Of a stretch of DNA of 64,000 nt, positions 17,574-26,212 are shown in pieces. Every line of letters begins with the position of its first letter. Within the stretch, counting starts at the first letter, position 1. Made by a program: the position numbers and the translations under genes. The stretch is from the NCBI GenBank assembly GCA_050012695.1, contig JBEKGR010000004.1, positions 1 through 64,000 on the forward strand, written 5' to 3'. The DNA comes from Fen-1362 sp050012695. Lineage in GTDB: Bacteria > Planctomycetota > Phycisphaerae > Sedimentisphaerales > Anaerobacaceae. The notes beneath the pieces were generated by a model. It did not search any database. It saw only the letters and a list, made by a program, of their open reading frames with translations, and was not told the DNA's origin.

Positions 17574-18593
17574 TTGAGAGTACTTTCTGGCATTCAGCCA
17601 TCTGGTCGGCTGCATATAGGCAACTATTTCGGCGCGATGAGACAGCATATACAGATGCAGTCCGCCTCGCCTGCGGCGGGCGAGACCTCGCCAAAAGGCG
17701 GGCAGGGCAACGACTGCTTTTTCTTCATCGCCGATTATCACGCCCTGACGAGCAACCCCTCGCCGAAAGACGTCTCCGAATTCACCCTCAGCGTCGCTAT
17801 GGATTACATAGCGCTGGGTCTTGATACCGAAAAAACGATATTCTGGCGTCAGTCGGATGTGCCTGAGGTTACAGAACTTACGTGGCTTTTGTCGTGCGTT
17901 ACGCCAAAGGGCCTTTTGGAGCGGTGTACAAGTTATAAGGACAAGGTCGCTCAGGGATTAAGCCCCAATCACGGGCTGTTCGCGTATCCTGTTTTGCAGG
18001 CGGCGGATATCCTTATATATAAGAGCGATGTTGTGCCTGTTGGCGCAGACCAGAAACAGCACATCGAGATTACACGCGACATCGCGGGCTACTTCAACAA
18101 TACATACGGCGAAACTTTTATCCTGCCAAAGGATTACATTATAGAATCGGTGGCGGTCGTGCCTGGTATCGACGGCCGCAAGATGAGCAAAAGTTACGGC
18201 AACACGATTGAGATGTTCGAGCCGGAAAAGAGCATCAAAAATAAGGTTATGAAAATCGTTACCGACTCGACGCCTGTCGAGGCGCCGAAAAATCCTGATA
18301 AGTGTAATGTTTTTGCGCTTTTAAAACTTTTCGCCTCCGCCGAGGAAATCAAACAATGGGAAGACAAATACCGCAAAGGCGGCACAGGATACGGCGAAGC
18401 GAAGAAACGCTTGGCCGAGCTTATCGTAGAATACTTTAGACCATACCGTCAGAAACGAACCGAGCTTGAGAGTAATCCGGATTACCTCAAACAAATTTTG
18501 GCGAAAGGCGCTCAGCGGGCAAGGGCCGTCGCGATTAAGACGCTGATTGAAGCACGAAAAGCTGTAGGGTTAGGTGAGTATTATGGCAGATAA
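17574..18593 (+). CDS. trpS: Tryptophanyl-tRNA synthetase
   Basis: 339 residues. TTG at 17574 is the best start because AAGGAGG (17561-17567) stands 6 bases before it and the product then begins LRVLSGIQPSGRLHIGNYF, the normal TrpS N-terminus. The HIGH-like (HIGN) and KMSKS (GRKMSKSYGN) motifs are intact. Charges tRNA-Trp in the cytoplasm. Unusual: between HIQMQ and NDCFFFIADYHALTS there are about 17 extra residues (SASPAAGETSPKGGQG) encoded by a repeat found elsewhere in the window. Overlaps the DUF2007 gene by 11 bases. Confidence 0.95.
   Translation: MRVLSGIQPSGRLHIGNYFGAMRQHIQMQSASPAAGETSPKGGQGNDCFFFIADYHALTSNPSPKDVSEFTLSVAMDYIALGLDTEKTIFWRQSDVPEVTELTWLLSCVTPKGLLERCTSYKDKVAQGLSPNHGLFAYPVLQAADILIYKSDVVPVGADQKQHIEITRDIAGYFNNTYGETFILPKDYIIESVAVVPGIDGRKMSKSYGNTIEMFEPEKSIKNKVMKIVTDSTPVEAPKNPDKCNVFALLKLFASAEEIKQWEDKYRKGGTGYGEAKKRLAELIVEYFRPYRQKRTELESNPDYLKQILAKGAQRARAVAIKTLIEARKAVGLGEYYGR
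17661..17702 (+). repeat. Palindromic element (33-nt family) inside trpS
   Basis: The sequence has a hairpin-forming head (TCCGCC...GGCGGG) and a 22-nt tail CGAGACCTCGCC-AAAA-GGCGGG. The tail matches elements at 50325-50357 (minus) and 54937-54969. It is in frame and adds residues where TrpS proteins normally have none. Confidence 0.75.
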
Positions 18594-18879
18594 ACTTGTT
18601 ACAGTAGCCGAGTATATGGATTCGATGCAGGCCGAGATGGCAAAGCAGGTTTTAGACGATTTCGGGATAAAGAGTACGCTGGCGGGCCAGCATGGGGCGG
18701 ATGTACTTGCCGGCGTACCGGCATTCGCAACCGTCAAGCTTCAGGTGTTGGAAAAGGACGCTGATGAGGCCAGACAGATACTTGAGGGGCTGGAACAAGG
18801 TCACGAGCCGGAAGAGTATGAAATAGGAGATGAAACGGACGAGGCGGACGAGCCCTATGACCCAAAGGAGGAGTTGTAA
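18583..18879 (+). CDS. DUF2007 domain protein
   Basis: 98 residues from ATG 18583 inside the end of trpS; a GTG nine bases upstream is an alternative. The pattern VTVAEYMDSMQAEMAKQVLDDFGIKSTLAG...KLQVLEKDADEARQIL is the DUF2007 fold, a small ferredoxin-like domain described as a putative signal-transducing protein. The C-terminal 25 residues are very acidic (EYEIGDETDEADEPYD). It is placed between trpS and scpA with tight spacing, so all three are probably one transcript. Confidence 0.82.
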   Translation: MADKLVTVAEYMDSMQAEMAKQVLDDFGIKSTLAGQHGADVLAGVPAFATVKLQVLEKDADEARQILEGLEQGHEPEEYEIGDETDEADEPYDPKEEL

Positions 18880-19962
18880 TTGTCTGATTATCGGGTAAAT
18901 CTTGAGATATTCGCGGGGCCTTTGGACCTGCTTTTGTATCTTGTCCGCAAGGAAGAGGTTGATATTTACGACATACCCCTTGCGAAAATCACCGACCAGT
19001 ATATTCGTTATATCGATATTCTAAAACAGCTCGATATCGACGTGGCGGGCGATTTCCTGGTAATGGCGGCAACGCTGATGCAGATAAAATCGGCTATGCT
19101 TCTGCCAAAGACGCAGGGAGAGGAAATCGGAGCAGAAGATTTGTCAGACCCGCGTGCCGAGCTTATAAGGCAGCTTTTGGAATACAAGCGATTCAAAGAC
19201 GCGGCGAATATGCTCGCGGCATCAGCCGAGGAACACGGCGACCGGTTTGCCAGGCCTGACACGGTCATCGAGCAATTCAAGCCCAACGCCGAGCCGACTG
19301 TTGACCTCGACCAGGTCAGCGTATGGAATCTGCTTGAGGCCTTCGACGCGATTATGGAGGCGACCGGCGCCAAATATGACACCCGTCTTATTGTTGATGA
19401 CACGCCGATTGACCTGTACCAGATAGAGATTCTTCATCGGCTGCAAAAAGAAGGCCAGATAAGCTTCGAGCGTATTTTCGAGCCGAGGAACAGCCGGCTG
19501 GTGCTGGTAGGACTGTTTTTGGCCATACTGGAGCTTATCAGGTCGCAGTTAATCTGGGCCGAACAAAACCAGGAAACAGGCAAAATATCCCTGCGTGCGC
19601 TGACCGATGCGCCGCCGGAAGAGGCCGTTCGTAAAGCGATAATGAGAATCGAGGCAGAGGAAGCAGCTAACCAGCAGGCAGTGGTGGCAATAGAACAGCA
19701 GCCGGCGCCTGCCCCGGTTGAGAAATTACCCGCGGAGCCGGATTCAACTGACGAAGAAACGATTGAAGAGGTATATGAGTTACCGATACCGATTGCGGAA
19801 ATACCGCCTGCTGATAATTCAATAATCGAGCAGCCCGTCGAAGAAGCACAAACGGAATCGCATCTGCCTATACCTATTGCGGAATTGCCTCCGAAAGACA
19901 AATCCAAACAAACAGCCGACGAACCAGGACCGCTGGACGGCCAAATAAAAGAACAATCATAA
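18880..19962 (+). CDS. scpA: Segregation and condensation protein A (kleisin)
   Basis: 360 residues, TTG start at 18880 directly after the DUF2007 stop, with AAAGGAGG about 10 bases before it. N-terminal kleisin part (VNLEIFAGPLDLLLYLVRKEEVDIYDIPLAKITDQY), central helices with LMQIKSAMLLP, and the C-terminal winged helix near 195-235 (ISFERIF...FLAILELIRSQLIWAEQ) are all present. ScpA bridges SMC heads in chromosome segregation. Odd: a tail of about 120 residues, rich in Pro/Glu, with the repeated LPIPIAEIPP / LPIPIAELPP motif, is not part of normal ScpA. scpB is not in the window. Confidence 0.92.
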   Translation: MSDYRVNLEIFAGPLDLLLYLVRKEEVDIYDIPLAKITDQYIRYIDILKQLDIDVAGDFLVMAATLMQIKSAMLLPKTQGEEIGAEDLSDPRAELIRQLLEYKRFKDAANMLAASAEEHGDRFARPDTVIEQFKPNAEPTVDLDQVSVWNLLEAFDAIMEATGAKYDTRLIVDDTPIDLYQIEILHRLQKEGQISFERIFEPRNSRLVLVGLFLAILELIRSQLIWAEQNQETGKISLRALTDAPPEEAVRKAIMRIEAEEAANQQAVVAIEQQPAPAPVEKLPAEPDSTDEETIEEVYELPIPIAEIPPADNSIIEQPVEEAQTESHLPIPIAELPPKDKSKQTADEPGPLDGQIKEQS

Positions 19963-19985
19963 ACACGGAAAAACGTAATAAGCGT

Positions 19986-20014
19986 TTGACAGTTGTTGGC
20001 CGACTCTATAAAAT
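19986..20014 (+). promoter_or_regulatory. Sigma-70-type promoter of trxA
   Basis: TTGACA at 19986-19991, 17-base spacer, TAAAAT at 20009-20014 (TATAAA also overlaps). It lies 40 bases before the thioredoxin start. No operator is seen. Confidence 0.6.
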
Positions 20015-20053
20015 CCAGTTAACCTAAGGCCAATTTTGGAAAGGAAGCAAAAA

Positions 20054-20380
20054 ATGGCTGGCAATGTAGTTGAGCTTACCGACGTGGATTTCGATGAAAT
20101 GATTCATACAGCGGGAACGCCCGTGCTGGTGGATTTCTGGGCGCCATGGTGCGGCCCCTGCAGAATGATGGGGCCAATCATCGAGGAATTCGCCAAGGAT
20201 TACACAGGCAAGGCGAAGGTCTTCAAGCTCAATACCGACGAGGCCAGGGATAGCGCTATGGAATTCGGTATCAGCGCGATACCGACAATCATCCTTTTCA
20301 AAGACGGACAGGTCCAGAAGAAATGGGTCGGCCTGACCAGCAAAAAAGACCTCGCCGCGGCAATCGACGAACTGCTTTAA
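20054..20380 (+). CDS. trxA: Thioredoxin
   Basis: 108 residues from ATG 20054 with GGAAAGGAAG before it. Classic fold with the active site WAPWCGPCRMM near residue 30, cis-Pro in ISAIPTIILF, and the end AAIDELL. A cytosolic disulfide reductase. Its stop is only 7 bases from the stop of trxB on the other strand, so the pair converges. Confidence 0.96.
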   Translation: MAGNVVELTDVDFDEMIHTAGTPVLVDFWAPWCGPCRMMGPIIEEFAKDYTGKAKVFKLNTDEARDSAMEFGISAIPTIILFKDGQVQKKWVGLTSKKDLAAAIDELL

Positions 20381-20387
20381 ACTAAAA

Positions 20388-21368
20388 CTAAAGTCTCCCG
20401 GCCGCCGGCTGACTCCACCAGCTTGAATCGCGGAAATAGTTCTTCAGCATCATCGCTGCGTTTGCCCCGTCGCCTGTCGCCGTCGCGAGCTGCATCGCTG
20501 CTGCCACCCGGCAATCACCCGCCACGAATACGCCGGGGACGTTCGTCCTCAGGTGCGCAAAATCGCACTTGATGAAACCATCGCCGGTTAAGTCAACGAA
20601 ACCCTTGAGAAACTCTGTGCTGGGAACCATCCCGACGAAAATGAAAACGCCGTCGCAGGGATAAGTTTCTTCTTTACTGGTTTTAACATTTTTCAGCCGG
20701 ATGGATTCGACCTTGTCTTTGCCCTCGATGGCGACCGCCACGATGCTGTATTTGACCAGCAGGTTCGTATTCGGCTCTTTACTCTTCGCGATAAACTCTT
20801 CCTGCAGGACTTTGGTCGCGCGGAATTCGTCCCTGCGGTGAAGCAGCGTTACTTTGGCGGCGAATTTGCACAGGTGCAGCGTTTCTTCCATCGCGGTATT
20901 GCCTCCCCCGATTGCGACGACGGATTTACCTTTGAAAAACGGCGCGTCGCAGGTCCCGCAGTAACTCACGCCCGCACCTGCGTTGCGAAACTTGTCCTCG
21001 CCGGGGATACCGAGCTTGCGATAAGCGCTGCCGGGGGCAAGTATGACCGCGCGGGCAAGGTATTTGTCTTTATCGCAGGAAATTTCGATGTCGCCGTTGC
21101 TTAATTTCTTCAGGGCGGTTACTTCCGACCCTGTTTTGATTTCACCGCCGAAGGCGACGGTCTGCTTTTGCATTTTTTCGATAAGCTCATAGCCGCTTAT
21201 CCGCTCGAAGCCGGGGTAGTTTTCTATTCTGTCGGTGCTGTTGATTTGCCCGCCCGGAACAAACTTTTCGAGCAGCAGCATTTTGAACCGGTCTCTTGCG
21301 GCGTATAACCCGGCTGCCAATCCGGCCGGACCCGCGCCAATTATTATGCAATCGTATCTTTCTGCCAT
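20388..21368 (-). CDS. trxB: Thioredoxin reductase
   Basis: 326 residues. FAD site IIGAGPAGLAAGLYAARD, redox-active Cys pair in SYCGTCDAPFF (about 140), NADPH site VAIGGGNTAMEE and the C-terminal GVFVAGDCR ... ATATGDGANAA. It transfers electrons from NADPH through FAD to thioredoxin, whose gene converges with it. The active site reads CGTC rather than the common CATC, which is also found in the family. Confidence 0.95.
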   Translation of the reverse strand: MAERYDCIIIGAGPAGLAAGLYAARDRFKMLLLEKFVPGGQINSTDRIENYPGFERISGYELIEKMQKQTVAFGGEIKTGSEVTALKKLSNGDIEISCDKDKYLARAVILAPGSAYRKLGIPGEDKFRNAGAGVSYCGTCDAPFFKGKSVVAIGGGNTAMEETLHLCKFAAKVTLLHRRDEFRATKVLQEEFIAKSKEPNTNLLVKYSIVAVAIEGKDKVESIRLKNVKTSKEETYPCDGVFIFVGMVPSTEFLKGFVDLTGDGFIKCDFAHLRTNVPGVFVAGDCRVAAAMQLATATGDGANAAMMLKNYFRDSSWWSQPAAGRL

Positions 21369-21506
21369 ACCTGTAATCCTTTACCTTTTATAATGTGCCA
21401 TAAGATAACATAGTGGGCCGTTCAGTGCCAGAGTATTGACAATCGATGGTTGATAATTGATGATTAAGGGAAAGATTTGAAGATAATCAGTTTCGTGGAG
21501 GTTCCA

Positions 21507-23927
21507 GTGCGAACGATTAAGGGCACAATCATATTATTATGTCTTACGATAGTAACAGCAGGCATAAACAAACCCGTTAAAGAGCAACCGGGGCAGGATG
21601 TTAACCAGCCGGACGCAAACGGCATCAGCGAATACTACGGATTCGGCGAGATGGAAATCATTAAGCTGGACTGGGGTATTAATAGTTTGCAGGTTGCCGA
21701 TTTTGACGGCGACGGCCGAAACGACATCGCCGTGGCTAACAACCGGAAAGCCGCGATAGAGATTCTGTTTCAAAAGGATTCAATCGGCCCTCAGGACCAG
21801 GACGTGGCGGTTGACCCCAATGACATCGATATCAATGCGCTGGTAGGCCCGAGCCGATTCGCCAGGCAAACCGTGCCGGTTTCCCAAAGGATATACAGTA
21901 TGGTTGCCGGCGACCTCAACGGCGACGGGCTGATTGATTTGGCGTACTATGGCGAGCCGCGAGGCCTGTATATATTGTTACAGAAACCGCAAAAGGAAAA
22001 ACACAAATCGAAAACATTAACCTGGCAGCCGGTGAAACGCATCAATATCGATGATGCCCTGCCTAATGATAATGCCCTTATCTGCGAGGATATAGACAAC
22101 GATGGCAAAAAAGACCTGATTGTGGTCGGCAGGGACGCCATATACGTCTTGCTCCAAAAGAAAGACGGTTCTCTCGGCGAGCCGGTCAAGTACCCGACTG
22201 CGGCTCGAATCGTCGGTGCCGAGGTCGGCGACCTCACCGGCAACGGCATAAACGACCTGCTGCTTGTTACCGACGATGCCGAAAGACCCATCCACGTTCG
22301 TCTCGGGCAGAAAAATAACCAGTTAGGACCCGAAATGCGCCTGTTATCTGAAATGCCTCTGGCGCTGGAGCTTGCTAATATGGGCGGCAAAGAAGGCAAA
22401 GATATAGTTGCGATTGACGCTATAAGCAGACGACTGGTCTGCTATAAATTGGCCTCAGACAGCTCGCAGGGCGATGACTGGCCAGTGCTGTTTTATCCCC
22501 TCGCGGCAGGGCAGGGCAGCGAAAAACGAGACCTCGTAGTCGGTGATTTTGACGGCGATAAACTCACGGATGTTGTCATAAGCGACCCCGGTGCGGCGGA
22601 ACTCATATTGTACAGACAAATAGCCGGCGTAGGATTGGCGGAACCGGCAAAATTCCCGTGCCTGGCAGAAGCCGATGCCTTATCAGCCGCCGACATAGAC
22701 GGCGACGGCAAAACTGAGCTTGGTGTCCTGAGCATCAAGGAAAAAACAATCGGCATAAGTAAATTCGAGTCGGGACGATTGACCTTCCCGAAAGCCGTCG
22801 ATTTGACAGGTGAGCCGCTTGCTATGGAATTAAGCGATATAGACAACGACAAGTCGGCTGATTGCGTATATGTTTCCCGCTCACAGTCGGATACAAGGTC
22901 GCTTCGGATAATCTATAACGTGGCAAAAGCCGACGCCAACGATACCCTCGCGGTCGAGCTTCCGCAGCTCGCCACGAATCCGCAGGCAATCAAGGTTATC
23001 GACGTTGACCACTCCCGGAAGGGATGGCCAAGCCCAGATGGCTTAAAAGACGTTCTTATATTTGTCAAATATGAGCTGCCCATCCTCGTTCGCCAGACCC
23101 AAAAACGGAAATTCGAGGTCGTCGATTCCCCAAAGGCACAGACCAGCTTGATAAAAGAAGCAACCATTCGCTCGATTTACTCGGCTGACGTTGACGGCAA
23201 ACCGGGCGATGAGCTTTTGGTAGCTCAGAACAATTTCGCCAGAAGCATGACATTCGCAAACGGAGAGTGGACGGTCATCGACCAGTATAACGCCAAAAAC
23301 GCCGAGAATCATATTTCGGCTGTCGCCGCGGCAAAGATGAAAGTTGACGGCGCAAAAGACAGCAAAGCGATATTGTTATTGGATGGCCAAAAGGGCCGGC
23401 TCCAGATTCTTACCTCGGACACAGATAAAACATTCCGCTTCGACAAAGAGCTGGATGTCGGAACCTGGAATCCGGCATCGGGCGTCAAAATGCTAATCGC
23501 CTCCCTCACCGGCGGCGGGCCTGATGATATCCTGCTGTTCGACGGCGAAAAATTAGGGCTGGTTATCCCGCCCGGAGCCAAAACAAATCGGTATCGGCTC
23601 GAACAAAAATTCAGCTATGAAACCAAAATAAAAGACGGCGCCTACGGCAATTTCACCACCGGCGACATCAATGGCGACAAACTGACCGATATCATAACGG
23701 TCGAATACAAACATAACCATATTGAGATACTGACGCTTGATTCGGCAGGCAAACCCGTCCCGGCGATGCGGTTCAAGACATTCGAGGACAAGACCTACCG
23801 TGAAGCCAGACCGCAAGGGGCAGGCGTCGAGCCGCGACAAATGAAGGTTGCCGATGTTACGGGCGACGGCAAAGCCGACCTGGTAACTATTATTCACGAC
23901 AGGATTATTATTTACCCCCAGGATTAA
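21507..23927 (+). CDS. Exported FG-GAP/VCBS repeat protein
   Basis: About 806 residues from GTG 21507, which has GTGGAG six bases upstream and gives a clean signal peptide (IKGTIILLCLTIVTAG); TTG 21477 is an alternative. At least ten FG-GAP-type repeats with the calcium-loop pattern D-x-D-G-D-G are spread along it, for example ADFDGDGRNDIAV, GDLNGDGLIDLAY, ADIDGDGKTELGV, GDINGDKLTDIIT and ADVTGDGKADLVT. This predicts beta-propeller blades in an extracellular or periplasmic protein. No enzyme domain is visible and there is no PEP-CTERM tail. Confidence 0.85.
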   Translation: MRTIKGTIILLCLTIVTAGINKPVKEQPGQDVNQPDANGISEYYGFGEMEIIKLDWGINSLQVADFDGDGRNDIAVANNRKAAIEILFQKDSIGPQDQDVAVDPNDIDINALVGPSRFARQTVPVSQRIYSMVAGDLNGDGLIDLAYYGEPRGLYILLQKPQKEKHKSKTLTWQPVKRINIDDALPNDNALICEDIDNDGKKDLIVVGRDAIYVLLQKKDGSLGEPVKYPTAARIVGAEVGDLTGNGINDLLLVTDDAERPIHVRLGQKNNQLGPEMRLLSEMPLALELANMGGKEGKDIVAIDAISRRLVCYKLASDSSQGDDWPVLFYPLAAGQGSEKRDLVVGDFDGDKLTDVVISDPGAAELILYRQIAGVGLAEPAKFPCLAEADALSAADIDGDGKTELGVLSIKEKTIGISKFESGRLTFPKAVDLTGEPLAMELSDIDNDKSADCVYVSRSQSDTRSLRIIYNVAKADANDTLAVELPQLATNPQAIKVIDVDHSRKGWPSPDGLKDVLIFVKYELPILVRQTQKRKFEVVDSPKAQTSLIKEATIRSIYSADVDGKPGDELLVAQNNFARSMTFANGEWTVIDQYNAKNAENHISAVAAAKMKVDGAKDSKAILLLDGQKGRLQILTSDTDKTFRFDKELDVGTWNPASGVKMLIASLTGGGPDDILLFDGEKLGLVIPPGAKTNRYRLEQKFSYETKIKDGAYGNFTTGDINGDKLTDIITVEYKHNHIEILTLDSAGKPVPAMRFKTFEDKTYREARPQGAGVEPRQMKVADVTGDGKADLVTIIHDRIIIYPQD

Positions 23928-24079
23928 TCCTCGCTGAACGAACCTTAAAACAAGGGCGTTAAGCGGCTGAATTGATATATTTTATATGTGAATCTATCTC
24001 ACATAACCGCTTGATAATACTACGGTTATGCAATACCAGCATTGCCCCCCCAAAAAAACCGCTTCGTCCTATAATTTTC

Positions 24080-24108
24080 TTGACATTTAGCAAATAAAGT
24101 GGTTAAAA
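24080..24108 (+). promoter_or_regulatory. Putative promoter of the first PEP-CTERM gene
   Basis: TTGACA (24080-24085), 17-base spacer, TTAAAA. The bases just before the -35 box (CCTATAAT...TTTCT) are shared with the promoter at 25082, so the duplicated genes carry related promoters. The rest of the 23928-24211 gap holds a leader with the stem CCCTG...CAGGG and no gene. Confidence 0.5.
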
Positions 24109-24211
24109 CTGATTAAGCTATGAGGAGTTAGTATATCCCTGATAGAGAGCAGGGGTAACTCAGTAAAAAAGAAAAAGGGGGAATAACTAATGAAGAAGAA
24201 GGAGTAAGATT

Positions 24212-24853
24212 ATGAGTAGAACGTTAGTAGCAATTTGTCTTGTCTTGGCAGTGGCCTCCGCCAGCTATGCCGGTCGCCCTGGCACCTCCATGATTGGTAA
24301 CTGGGAAAACGGTGCCGATATGGAAGGTTGGTCAGTTGATACTGAGGGCACAGCATACATAGAGATAACTCCTGGGATAGGGAATACGGTCGGCAGCAAT
24401 AGCCTCTTTGTGGCCTACAATGGCGGGTATTGGCAGTTGGATTATACGTTCTCGACAATACCGGCATCAAAATTTGTCGGCGGCACACTTTCGTTTGATC
24501 TGACCCTAACTGGTGGTGCAGTTGGCTGGGATGATTTCGACGAAAAGTTGTCCCTCAACAGCGATGGCCCGAGCGGTTATCAGGAATATGCTCCCACCTC
24601 TGTCGTAAACGATGATGGCAGTTCAACCGGCCATGACTGGGGTTCTTGGACAGGTACTTTCGCAAGAACCTATACGACGGATATCAGTTCCTACGATGCA
24701 ACAGGAGCAACATGGATGGTCATTAGGTTCTCGGGACAGGGCTGGCCGCAAAATGGAGTTTACCTCGACAACGTTGAGTTTGATACCCCTGAGCCGGCAA
24801 CAATGGCCCTGATGGGACTTGGTGGTCTTGCTTTGATTCGCAGGAAAAAATAA
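24212..24853 (+). CDS. PEP-CTERM secreted protein (paralog 1)
   Basis: 213 residues, ATG 24212 after AAGGAG. Signal peptide ends near AVASASYAG. The middle is a beta-rich domain of carbohydrate-binding look: GNWENGADMEGWSVD, SLSFDLTLTGG and DNVEFDTPEP. The tail PEPATMALMGLGGLALIRRKK is a PEP-CTERM sorting signal: Pro-Glu-Pro, a helix and a basic end, recognised by an exosortase-type system. Long stretches of DNA are identical to the gene at 25397. Function of the mature protein unknown. Confidence 0.85.
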   Translation: MSRTLVAICLVLAVASASYAGRPGTSMIGNWENGADMEGWSVDTEGTAYIEITPGIGNTVGSNSLFVAYNGGYWQLDYTFSTIPASKFVGGTLSFDLTLTGGAVGWDDFDEKLSLNSDGPSGYQEYAPTSVVNDDGSSTGHDWGSWTGTFARTYTTDISSYDATGATWMVIRFSGQGWPQNGVYLDNVEFDTPEPATMALMGLGGLALIRRKK

Positions 24854-24877
24854 TCAAGCCGGTAAGAAACGATTAAA

Positions 24878-24918
24878 CAAGGGCCTATCCCGACAAACGA
24901 GGCAGGCCTTTGTTTTTT
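24878..24918 (+). terminator. Terminator after PEP-CTERM paralog 1
   Basis: CAAGGGCCT (24878-24886) pairs with AGGCCTTTG (24904-24912) with one G-T wobble, followed by TTTTTT. It stands just after the stop codon of the gene. Confidence 0.75.
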
Positions 24919-25081
24919 GTGGAAACAGAGATAGCGTTTCAGTATTGATACTGACATTTTACGGAATAATAAAAATTACCCAAATTAACAGCAATGCCAC
25001 GTTACATAACCTCTTAATAGCACAGCAGTTACGCAACACGGCGAGGCCTATAATATTTTTTGCATCCTATAATAATTTCTC

Positions 25082-25111
25082 TTGACATACAGAGGGCGTT
25101 TGTGGTATTCT
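25082..25111 (+). promoter_or_regulatory. Promoter of the second PEP-CTERM gene
   Basis: TTGACA at 25082-25087, 18-base spacer, TATTCT at 25106-25111. Preceded by CCTATAATAATTTCT, matching the sequence before the promoter at 24080. Confidence 0.6.
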
Positions 25112-25396
25112 TATTGTTGTAAAGAGTTGTCACACAAGTGTGTAGATATGGCTCCCTCTTGAGAGGAGGGTGCAGCCAATTGAAAAGTAAATAAATGTAG
25201 CGAAGAAGTTGTCGCTTTATTTAACGTTAGGCAAGCGCAAGGTTATAAAAAGGTGAAAGTCAAACTGTAGTGCTTGTTGTTGTTCGAGACAAAAGCAAAG
25301 TAGAGAGTGAGTTTGTCGAGAACAACTAAATTCTGGCTTGTTGCCAGGATTAACGAACAAGAAAGTGATAACAACCGAAGAAGGAGGAGTAAGAAT
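25112..25396 (+). other. Long untranslated leader with possible structure
   Basis: About 285 bases lie between the promoter and the start at 25397 with no supported ORF. It contains the hairpin CTCC-CTC-TTGA-GAG-GAGG and a C/G balanced region around it. It does not match a riboswitch consensus that I can recall. It ends in AAGGAGGAG before the start. Confidence 0.4.
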
Positions 25397-26071
25397 ATGA
25401 GTAGAATATTAGTAGCAGTTTGTCTTGTTTTGGCTATAGCCTCTGTCAGCTTTGCCGGCAGCCAAGGCGTCATTCGCCCAGGTACCCAAATGATTGGTAA
25501 CTGGGAAGATGGCCTATTGGATGGCTGGTCAATTTCGACCATCGGGTATATAGAGGTAGATACAGGGGTAGGGAATACAGTCGGCAACAATAGCCTCTTT
25601 GTGGCCTACGATGACGGTGTTGCTTATGACTATTGGCCACTGGCCTGGACAGCTCCGTGGGACAGTGGACTGGGAAAGAATGCAATTCCGACATTAGGCG
25701 TCGGCTGCAAGCTTTCGTTTGATCTGACCCTAACTGGTGGTGCAGCTGGTTGGGATGATTTCGACGAAAAATTGTCCATCAACAGCGATGGCACGAGCGG
25801 TTATCAGGAATATGCTCCCACCGTCGTAAACGATGATGGCAGTTCAAGTGGCCATGATTGGGGTTCTTGGACAGGTACTTTCGCAAGAACCTATACAACG
25901 GATGTCAGTGCCTACGATGCAACAGGAGCAACATGGATGATCATTAAAATCTCTGGACAGGGCTGGCCGCAAAATGGCGTTTATCTCGACAACGTTGAGA
26001 TTTGCCCCGAGCCGGCAACAATGGCTCTGCTCGGTCTTGGCGGTCTTGCTTTGATTCGCAGAAAGAAATAA
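25397..26071 (+). CDS. PEP-CTERM secreted protein (paralog 2)
   Basis: 224 residues from ATG 25397 (MSRILVAVCLVLAIASVSFAG); an open frame to 25307 is leader sequence. It parallels the protein at 24212 almost domain for domain (FDLTLTGGAAGWDDFDEK, SGHDWGSWTGTFARTYTTD) with an extra segment of about 20 residues around YDYWPLAWTAPWDSGLGKN. Tail PEPATMALLGLGGLALIRRKK is a PEP-CTERM signal. Recent gene duplication; function unknown. Confidence 0.85.
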   Translation: MSRILVAVCLVLAIASVSFAGSQGVIRPGTQMIGNWEDGLLDGWSISTIGYIEVDTGVGNTVGNNSLFVAYDDGVAYDYWPLAWTAPWDSGLGKNAIPTLGVGCKLSFDLTLTGGAAGWDDFDEKLSINSDGTSGYQEYAPTVVNDDGSSSGHDWGSWTGTFARTYTTDVSAYDATGATWMIIKISGQGWPQNGVYLDNVEICPEPATMALLGLGGLALIRRKK

Positions 26072-26107
26072 TTTCTGTTGGCAAGGCAATTACAAAGTAG
26101 TATTAAA

Positions 26108-26144
26108 CCGGGGCCTGTCAAATGACAGGCCTCGGCTTTTTTTT
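26108..26144 (+). terminator. Terminator after PEP-CTERM paralog 2
   Basis: CCGGGGCCTGTCA pairs with TGACAGGCCTCGG across a 2-base loop with one wobble, then CTTTTTTTT. A strong rho-independent terminator at the meeting point with the convergent T2SS operon. Confidence 0.9.
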
Positions 26145-26212
26145 GCGCAAAAATAATGTCAATCAATTAACGCCGAACGGCCAATATCCGATTTTAAACC
26201 CGCAACGCCGCA

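Noticed and set aside
25112..25396. Riboswitch in the leader of the second PEP-CTERM gene
   Set aside because: No match to GEMM, cobalamin, SAM, TPP or other consensus could be made by eye; listed only as a structured leader.
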